The notes beneath the pieces were generated by a model. It saw only the letters and a list, made by a program, of their open reading frames with translations, searched no databases and had not been told where the DNA came from. From positions 89,791,001 through 89,855,000 of the forward strand of contig CM044313.1 in the NCBI GenBank assembly GCA_024291935.2: a DNA stretch of 64,000 nucleotides, read 5' to 3'. A program made the translations under genes and the position numbers. Of this stretch, positions 57,331 through 64,000 are shown one piece after another (position 1 is the stretch's first letter; every line of letters starts with the position of its first letter). The stretch comes from Okapia johnstoni (taxonomy: Eukaryota; Chordata; Mammalia; Artiodactyla; Giraffidae).

Positions 57331-57830
57331 TGAGTGAAGGATTAACCAAATTACCATGCATTAAATAACTTAAACATTATATGGTGTTAAATATAACATT
57401 TTCTAATGCATAAAAGAATGTGAAGTGAAAAGACAAAATTTAAAATTCAATTTGGAATATGAAACCAAGGAAAACAAATTATTGAAAAGTGTAAACGTGC
57501 ATGTTATGTTTATTAGAAATAACCAAGGGAGTAATAATAACTTCAACCACATGATAATATAAAAATTTAAAAACACATCAGATGTACATATTTTAAAAGA
57601 TATAAAATATGTAGAAATCAAATGGCATGGGTGTCTGTACATGCTAGTGAAAATTTACTAATTTAATTAACAATTTAGAACTAAGCAGTCAGAGTCAACT
57701 ACACTTTAACTCAAAAGTACTTCTCAATGCCCTAGGTTCATTTAATTCTTCGAGATAAAAATTATGTAATAAACATTTTTTTCAGCTATTTGAAGTCTCT
57801 CAAAAATTAAATCATGTAAATAATATATAA
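57331..57830. other. Unassigned AT-rich spacer
   Basis: Nothing recognised. Confidence 0.4.
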
Positions 57831-57879
57831 CACTAGACCATTCAGGTATGACCTAAATCAAAACCCTTATGATTATACC

Positions 57880-58332
57880 ATGGAAGTGACAAATAGATTC
57901 AAGGGATTAGACTTGATAGCCAGAGTGCCTGAAGAACTATGGATGGAGGTTCCTGACATTGTACAGGAGGCAGTGATCAAGACCATCACCAAGAAAAACA
58001 AATGCAAAAAGGGAAAATGGTTGTCTGAGGAGGCCTTACAAATAGCTATGAAAAGAAGAGAAGTGAAAGGCAAAGGAGAAGAGGAAAGGTATATCCATTT
58101 AAATGCAGAGTACCAAAGACTAGCAAGCAGAGATAAGAAAGCCTTCCTCAGTGATCAATGCAAAGAAATAGAGGAAACAACAGAATGGGAAAGAGTAGAT
58201 AGATATCTCTTCAAGAAATTTAGAGATACCAAGGGAAATTTTTGTGCAAAGATGAGCACAATAAAGGACAGAAATGATATGGACCTAACAGAAGCAGAAG
58301 AGATTAAGAAGAGGTGGCAAGAATACAAATAA
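57880..58332 (+). pseudogene. BovB pre-RT linker fragment
   Basis: A 150-codon open piece, lysine- and glutamate-rich (KWLSEEALQIAMKRRE and FCAKMSTIKDRNDMDLTEAE), matching the linker between endonuclease and RT in RTE elements. It ends at a TAA (58330-58332) where the family has a glutamate codon, apparently a point change. Internal first Met, so this is not a true start. Confidence 0.88.
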
Positions 58333-58978
58333 GAACTGTACAAAAAAGATCTTCATGATCCAGATAATCACGGTTGTGTGATCACTCACCTAGAGCCAGA
58401 CATCCTGGAATGTGAAGTCAAGTGGGCCTTAGGAAGCATCACTACGAACAAAGCTACTGGAGGTGATGGAATTCAGTTGAGCTATTTCAAATCCTAAAAG
58501 ATGATGCTGTGAAAGTGCTGCACTCAATATGTCAGAAAATTTGGAAAACTCAGCAGTGGCCACAGGACTAGAAAAGGTCAGTTTTCATTCCAATCCCAAA
58601 GAAAGGCAATGCCAAAGAATGCTCAAACTACCGCACAATTGCACTCATCTCACATGCTAGTAAAGTAATGCTTAAAATTCTCCAAGCCAGGCTTCAGCAA
58701 TACATGAACCGTGAACTTCCAGATGTTCAAGTCAGTTTTAGAAAAGGCAGAGGAACCAGAGATCAAATTGCCAACATCCGTTGGATCATTGAAAAACCAA
58801 GAGTCCCAGAAAAGCATCTACTTCTGCTTTATTGACTATGCCAATGCCTTTGGCTGTGTGGATTACAACACTGGAAAATTCTGAAAGAGATGGGAATACC
58901 AGACCACATGAACTACCTCCTAAGAAAGCTGTAAGCAGGTCAAGAAGCAACAGTTAGAACTGGACATGGAACAACAGA

Positions 58979-59392
58979 GTGGTTCCAGATCAGGAAAAGA
59001 GTAGGTCAAGGCTGTGTATATTGGCACCCTGCTTATTTAATTTGTATGTAGAGTGCATCAGGAGAAATGCTGGCCTGGATGAAGAACAAGCTGGAATCAT
59101 GATTGCCGGGAGAAATATCAATAACCTCAAGTATGCAGATGACAACACCCTTATGGCAGAGAGCAAAGAAGAACTAAAGAGCCTCTTGATGAAAGTGAAA
59201 GAAGAGAGGAAAAATGTTGGCTTAAAACTCAGCATTCAGAAAACTAAGATCATGCCATCCGGTCCCATCACTTTATGGCAAATAGATGGGGAAACTGTAA
59301 AAACAGTGACAGATTTATTTTCTTGGGCTCCAAAATCAGTGCAGATGGTGACTCCAGCCATGAAATTAAAAGACACTGGTTCCTGGGAATAG
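58979..59392 (+). pseudogene. BovB reverse-transcriptase palm fragment
   Basis: A 137-codon open piece with the LAPCLFNLYVE motif at residues 15-25 and the catalytic YADD at residues 52-55 (59132-59143). After about residue 113 the frame is wrong (SWAPKSVQ), because a small deletion near 59320 shifted it. The natural continuation is in another frame at 59275-59694. Confidence 0.9.
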
Positions 59393-59694
59393 AAGTTATG
59401 ACCAACCTAGATAGCATATTAAAAAGCAGAGACATTACTTTGCCAACAAAGGCTTGTCTAGTCAAAGCTATGATTTTTTCAGTAGTCATGTATGGATGTG
59501 AGATTTGGATTATAAAGAAAGCTGAGCACCAAAGAATTGATGCTTTTGAACTGTGGTGTTGGAGAAGACTCTTGAGAGTCCCTTGGGCAGCAAGGAGTTT
59601 GAACCAGTCCATTCTAAAGGAAATCAGTCCTGAATATTCATTGAAAGGACTGAGGTGTAAGCTGAAGCGCCAATACTTTGGCCCCATTATGTGA
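59275..59694 (+). pseudogene. BovB reverse-transcriptase C-terminal fragment
   Basis: 139 codons in the frame that continues the RT: FLGSKISADGDSSHEI at residues 16-31 and the [18 protein letters not shown] block. It overlaps the preceding fragment because of the frameshift. It ends at a TGA (59692-59694), short of the normal C-terminus. Confidence 0.88.
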
Positions 59695-59899
59695 AGAACT
59701 GACTCATTGCAAAAGACTCTGATGCTGGGAAAGATTGACGGCAGGGGAAAGGGATGACAGAGGATGAGATAATTGTATGGCATCACTGACTCAATGGACA
59801 TGTGTTTCAGTAAACTCTGGTGATGGTCATGGAGGCTTGGCGTCCTGCAGTCCATGGGGTCGCAAAGAGTCAGACATGACTGAGCAACTGAACTGAACA

Positions 59900-60062
59900 G
59901 ATACTGGGAAAGATTGAAGGCAGAAGGAGAAGGGGACTACAGAGGACGAGATGGACATGAGTTTGAGTAAACTTTGTGAGTTGGTGATGGACAGGGAGGC
60001 CTGGCGTGCTGCAGTCCATGGGGTCACAAAGAGTTGGACACGACTGAGTGAACTGAGCTGAA
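59900..60062 (+). mobile_element. Second BovB 3' terminus in tandem
   Basis: After the first terminus at about 59898 the sequence restarts at 'gatactgggaaagattgaagg' and runs to a second terminus ending 'gactgagtgaactgagctgaat'. This is either a very truncated new BovB or a tandem duplication of the tail. An internal gap (the 'ggttggatggcatcacc' block) separates it from a simple copy of the first. Confidence 0.85.
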
Positions 60063-60714
60063 TATATGTCATGTCAGTTTTATGACAATTATTCAAGGAA
60101 AATGCAAGTGAACCACAATGTATGGAAATATCTTCCAATTCACCTATTATAACATTTTGATAAAGTGTGGCATTAAGATAGAGCAAAAAGTGATGCTGAA
60201 GGATTTTCATCATTTTTAGTCTTATTAACAAAAACATAAAAGTAATGATTAAATACCAAACTATGTGGTAATATGGGTTTTTCTTTCCATTTTATTATAA
60301 CTCTTTATCCCTTTGTGCATATTAAAAGGAAAAAGTAATTATCATCTCCCTTGGTGGCATACATAGCCTTATTTTTTCAGCTATGCCATGTATTAAGTTT
60401 GACTATGCACTCTCTTTTTCATCCCCCAAATACTTTGAAATTGATAATCTTTTAATAATTCCCACTTTGTGTTTCATAAATTGGGAAATGTGTATGTGCT
60501 TATATGAGTTTAATTCAACCTTTTTCTTTTTTTTTTATTTTCCACAAAGGTTGCTATTTTTCAGTTTGTGAGATGGAATCTCGCGTTTATATTGCTAACA
60601 ATTTCCCATAGAATCTGAAGCTGAAAGCTAGGTGATATGATTTTGTGATGGAAAAGCAGTGAATGTGTTTTACTGACCTTGTTAATATCCTTGCTGCTCA
60701 AACTTTCATTAACT
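60063..60714. other. Unassigned spacer
   Basis: AT-rich with a T run at about 60527-60537. No repeat or exon recognised. Confidence 0.4.
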
Positions 60715-60830
60715 TTGTTGCCCTGAGCAAGTATATTTAAACTTTCTGCATCTCAATTCCTTCTCCTATATTTTGGGGAAATAAAAGTTACTACCTCAGA
60801 GAACTGAAAGAACTGATGTATATCACTATG
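60715..60830 (-). mobile_element. MIR fragment, antisense
   Basis: 'ctgcatctcaattccttctcc' then 'ttggggaaataaaagttactacctcagag' is a MIR central block in reverse. Confidence 0.65.
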
Positions 60831-61816
60831 TGTATATTCACATTCACACATATAAAGATAGCCAGATCCATATCATATACAAAGAAGATTAATAATTGGT
60901 TCAATTAGTTTTTTATATAAACCAGGGAGAAGACTTATCTTCATATCTAACAATATGTTATTTATATATGGGATAAGGAAAGTGATACTTTATGAATCAA
61001 ATCTGTAATTTGTGAGGCAAAAGAAAGCTAAATTATATTGGCTGCATCAGAGAATTTAACTCTCCAAAAGATGAAAACCCGGGTATATACAACTCATTTG
61101 ATAATGTAGATTCAAAATCTGCCTAAAAAATTCTTGGGTACATAGTACTCTAAAAAACATAGAGGATGTGGATGACCTTATCAATAATTGTAAAATATTA
61201 TACGTAATTTTTCCCTGAAAACTAAAAATGTTATAGCTTCTTTTATCACCTTAGGTAGTTCTGAATTCCCTATTATTATTACTGTTATTAACATTATGTT
61301 GTTACTATATGTTGTAAACACTCTACACGTCGTTTGTAAGCTGCCACATGTAATAATACTCAGTGGCACAAGATCAGGCTTTAAAGTAAAGTTTACTCCA
61401 TCACAGCTTCTTGCTTGTGAATTTCTTGCTGTAGCATCAGGACTTTAAGTGATGTAACCCTAACATTTCATGTAATTTCCCTTGAGAGTATTTTAAAATA
61501 GTTTGGGCCTTGCATGAAAGCACATTGGATTGCAAATAACAGAAAGTCACTTGAACTGGATTAAACAAATAGGTTTTATTACAAACTTCCAGGGCTATTT
61601 TAAGATCTTCAGGGCAGTAGCACCATTTAGCTAGATATTGCTCCCCCATTTCTTTGTATACCACTTCCAGCACTATTTCTTAGCAGCTTCTCTTTCTACG
61701 GATTTCACTGCCTCTCTGTATACATGTGAGAATATGAGCATAGAAAGATTCCAAGTTTAGAAATCCTCAGTTGTGATAACTTTTAGAATCTGTCTCTGAA
61801 AAGGGTTATCAGATTT
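60831..61816. other. Unassigned interval
   Basis: About 1 kb. A section at about 61520-61760 has the look of an old dispersed repeat, but I could not name it. No exon supported. Confidence 0.35.
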
Positions 61817-61829
61817 TGGTGGAGAGAAT

Positions 61830-62019
61830 TTTTAAAGACTTTTTTTGATGTGGGCCATTTTTTAAAGTCTTTAATTTGTTACAGTATTACTTTTGTTCTA
61901 TGTTTCTTAGTGTTTTTGGCTGTGAGGCACCTGAGATCTTAGCTTCCTTACCAGGGTCAAACCTGCATCCCCTGCATTGGAAGGTGAAGTCTTAACCACT
62001 GGCCCACTAGGGAAGTCCC
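61830..62019 (-). mobile_element. CHR-2-type tRNA-derived SINE
   Basis: Reverse-complement CHR-2. The tail side ('gatgtgggccattttttaaag') comes first and the tRNA head ends 'actagggaagtccc'. A perfect 13-base target-site duplication tggtggagagaat lies at 61817-61829 and 62020-62032. A 190-base tandem duplication begins inside it at 61955. Confidence 0.93.
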
Positions 62020-62341
62020 TGGTGGAGAGAATCCAAATGTCATAAATTAAAACCTAAGTCAGTGATGTGGAGAGCACATGACACAAACTTATAAAAAAAA
62101 AAAAGAAAAGAAAAGAAAACCAGTTAGATGACCATTTTCTATGAAAGGCTAGGTCAAACCTGCATCCCCTGCATTGGAAGGTGAAGTCTTAACCACTGGC
62201 CCACTAGGGAAGTCCCTGGTGGAGAGAATCCAAATGTCATAAATTAAAACCTAAGTCAGTGATGTGGAGAGCACATGACAGAAACTTATAAAAAAAAAAA
62301 AGAAAAGAAAAGAAAACCAGTTAGATGACCATTTTCTATGA
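61955..62341. repeat. 190-base tandem duplication, 197-base period
   Basis: 61955-62144 and 62152-62341 align with one substitution (62084 C against 62281 G), separated by 7 bases. Each copy carries the head of the CHR-2 SINE, its right target-site duplication and the same A(12)GAAAAGAAAAG tract. The A run has the same length in both, which implies a very recent event or an assembly artefact. Confidence 0.95.
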
Positions 62342-63446
62342 CCATTTTACACTGGCCAGTCACCCCAGAATGTGTCTGCTATATTAACCTGAACTATTTG
62401 TCTGTGAGTTTAAATAAAAATAGCATGTGTACATAGTGCATTGACTTTATTTTCTTTGTGAACAACCACTAACTGGTGACTCAAGAGGACATTTGAGATA
62501 GAAAACCGGCAACAATATTTCCTATTAAAATTATATGTTATTTAAGTGCAGTTGGGTTTTCTATGATCCTCAGTTTGTCATTTATCTGCCATATGTATAT
62601 TTTGGCTGACTAACATATTGCAATGACACCAAACTGACTCTGTTGGTGGATAGATGTATAAAGGTAAAGTTCATAGAATGCTGAGCATACTTTAAAAAAT
62701 ATTTTGCCATGTTTTCTTTAGTTATGCACTATCCGTTTGTGGTTATCACTTCTTCTTTGGCGTCTTGTTTCACAATTACAGGGGCCTGACTAAACTTTTC
62801 ACTTGGACACTTACTTTGTTGACAATTAATGTTGAGTACTTATACTTTTTGGAGAAAAAAAAGTTGCTAAGTGTTGTAAAATACCATTTTTAAAATAGTT
62901 TTCTATTGACAAGGAGCCAACAAACTTAGGTGAAGGACATTTATCTTGGAATAATGTCAGACAGATGGTGTAGGATGTACAAATTACATTTAGAGAAAAG
63001 AGATTTGCAAGGCTATGTTGCTCTGAAAGGAAGAGATGACATTTCAGCTGGGAGTTTAGCTAGAAAAGGACAATATGGTGTACAAGTTTGAGGAAAGGTT
63101 ATCTGAAGACACACAGAAAGATAACACAGTGCCTATGGGTGTGTAGCAGAAAATCCCTTTGACTGTAACAGGGTGTTTTTACACAAACTGTGGAGAGAAA
63201 AGTTGGAAATGTTAGTAAGGATTGGAGTGTGCATAGATATATGGTTTTAAATGGCAGAGATGTGGAATGTTATTCTTTAACAAATGGAAAACTACTGAAA
63301 ACTTTTGAACAGGGAAGTGAAATATAGAGAGGAGAGACAATGAAATTCATCTCTGTTCTTTAGCAAGTTGGGCTGAGTCAAGGAAAAGGAAAGGAGAGAA
63401 AGGATTTCTTATTGCATTAAATAGTTTATTTAACAAGCTCAGTTTT
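62342..63446. other. Unassigned interval
   Basis: About 1.1 kb without recognised repeat or exon. Confidence 0.45.
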
Positions 63447-63535
63447 AGGGAAAATGAGTGAGAGAGAAGGAGAGTAAGAGAGAGGGAGAGGCAGAGGGAT
63501 GGGAAAGGGGAAGAGAGAGAGAAAGAGAAAAGAAA
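63447..63535 (+). repeat. Purine-rich GA tract
   Basis: About 89 bases almost wholly A and G with a handful of pyrimidines. Such tracts can form triplex DNA and are length-variable. Confidence 0.85.
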
Positions 63536-63604
63536 TAATTTCTTGATCCATAATACCACTCTCTTCAACTGAGTATAAAGAAAAAAATACTAAGAAGGAG
63601 GGCC

Positions 63605-63786
63605 CGGGCAGTGCCCCACTCTTTGAGACCCAATGGCCTGTAACACACCTGGCTTCCCTGTCCTTCACTATCTCCCAGAGATTGTCTAGGTTCATATCGG
63701 TTCTTCGCATCAGGATTGATTTCCTTTAGGAATGAATGGTTTGATGTCCTATCAGTCCAAGGGATTCTCAAGAGTCTTCTCCTTCT
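63605..63786 (-). mobile_element. BovB LINE 3' end with internal deletion
   Basis: Antisense BovB terminus with the 'caatggcctgtaacacacctgg' block. It jumps from 'tctaggttcatatcgg' to 'ttcttcgcatcagg' and then 'attgatttcctttagg', so over 100 bases of the usual middle are missing. It ends 'ctcaagagtcttctcc' against a Bov-A2. Confidence 0.85.
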
Positions 63787-63788
63787 CC

Positions 63789-64000
63789 TGCTGCTGCTGC
63801 TAGGTCACTTCAGTCATGTCTGACTCTGTGTGACTCCACAGACAGCAGCCCACCAGGCTTCCCCATCCCTGGGATTCTCCAGGCAAGAACACTGGAGTGG
63901 GTTGCCATTTCCTTCTCCAATGCATGAAAGTGAAAAGGGAAAGTGAAGTCGCTCAGTCATGTCCAACTCCTAGCAACCCCATGGACTGCAGCCCACCAGG
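63789..64000 (-). mobile_element. Bov-A2 SINE, continues past window end
   Basis: Starts with the 'ctgctgctgctgc' tail, a full first Bov-A unit, the linker 'catgaaagtgaaaagggaaag', then a second unit cut by the window end at 'cagcccaccagg'. Confidence 0.94.

Larger units (their letters stand above)
57831..59899 (+). mobile_element. BovB LINE, 5'-truncated, 2.07 kb
   Basis: Sense BovB starting in the pre-RT linker ('cactagaccattcaggtatgacc') and running through the RT and C-terminal region to the first terminal 'actgaactgaac'. The endonuclease half is absent. At least one nonsense change and several frameshifts break it. A second BovB 3' end follows directly. Confidence 0.95.

Noticed and set aside
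59268..59855. 195-codon open frame on the minus strand
   Set aside because: Antisense shadow of the sense BovB RT C-terminus. RTE coding sequence leaves the opposite strand open by composition.
1..64000. CRISPR array, prophage, operon or other bacterial system
   Set aside because: No regularly spaced repeats, no dense coding and pervasive mammalian transposons. The sequence is a eukaryotic intergenic or intronic region.

Overview
The window is non-coding DNA from a ruminant (most likely a bovid or related pecoran) nuclear genome. The evidence is the dense set of ruminant-specific repeats. There are about a dozen pieces of the BovB (RTE-type) LINE, about two dozen Bov-tA or Bov-A2 SINEs, two CHR-2-type tRNA-derived SINEs and a ruminant-type L1 3' end. 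Older layers shared by placental mammals lie beneath them: MIR, L2, L1M, MER5/MER20 hAT elements and MaLR (MLT1-like) LTRs. Cattle, sheep, goat and deer cannot be told apart from this sequence alone. I found no convincing protein-coding exon, CpG island, structural RNA gene, CRISPR array or bacterial-type operon. The longer open frames are BovB or L1 remnants, antisense shadows of them, or short unrecognised frames.

Layout. 0-11 kb: a CHR-2 SINE, scattered Bov-tA SINEs, an L2 piece, a TG/TA microsatellite, a short L1 3' end and a MIR. 11.9-12.9 kb: an old mammalian repeat split by a BovB 3' end with a clear target-site duplication. 15.9-20.2 kb: a LINE-rich stretch in which a Bov-tA SINE is split by a BovB, two more BovB 3' ends follow, and then a 2.46-kb antisense BovB that carries a nested Bov-A2 and an internal 70-bp duplication. 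21.7-28 kb: Bov-tA copies, a MIR split by a SINE, an old repeat plus an L1 3' UTR, a split MaLR LTR, and a decayed L1 reading-frame region. 30.2-31.25 kb: two MaLR LTRs head to head, one broken by a Bov-A2. 32-39.6 kb: MER5-like, MaLR, MER20, L1/HAL1-like sequence, young SINEs, two L1 3' ends and a BovB 3' end. 40-49 kb: Bov-tA, L1 3' ends, MIRs and an antisense BovB with a 276-codon open reverse-transcriptase C-terminal frame. 52.6-60.1 kb: BovB 3' ends, an L2 split by BovB, and a 2.2-kb sense BovB. 61.8-64 kb: a CHR-2 SINE with a 190-bp tandem duplication, a purine-rich tract, and a BovB/Bov-A2 pair running off the window end.

The elements do not work together as a pathway. BovB supplied the reverse transcriptase that, from general knowledge of these families, mobilised Bov-tA and Bov-A2, and every BovB here lacks the endonuclease-encoding 5' half. 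The informative content is the insertion history recorded by target-site duplications, and several local rearrangements. I found no undescribed biological system. Family names come from recognition by eye, so element edges are accurate to about 5-20 bases except where a target-site duplication fixes them.
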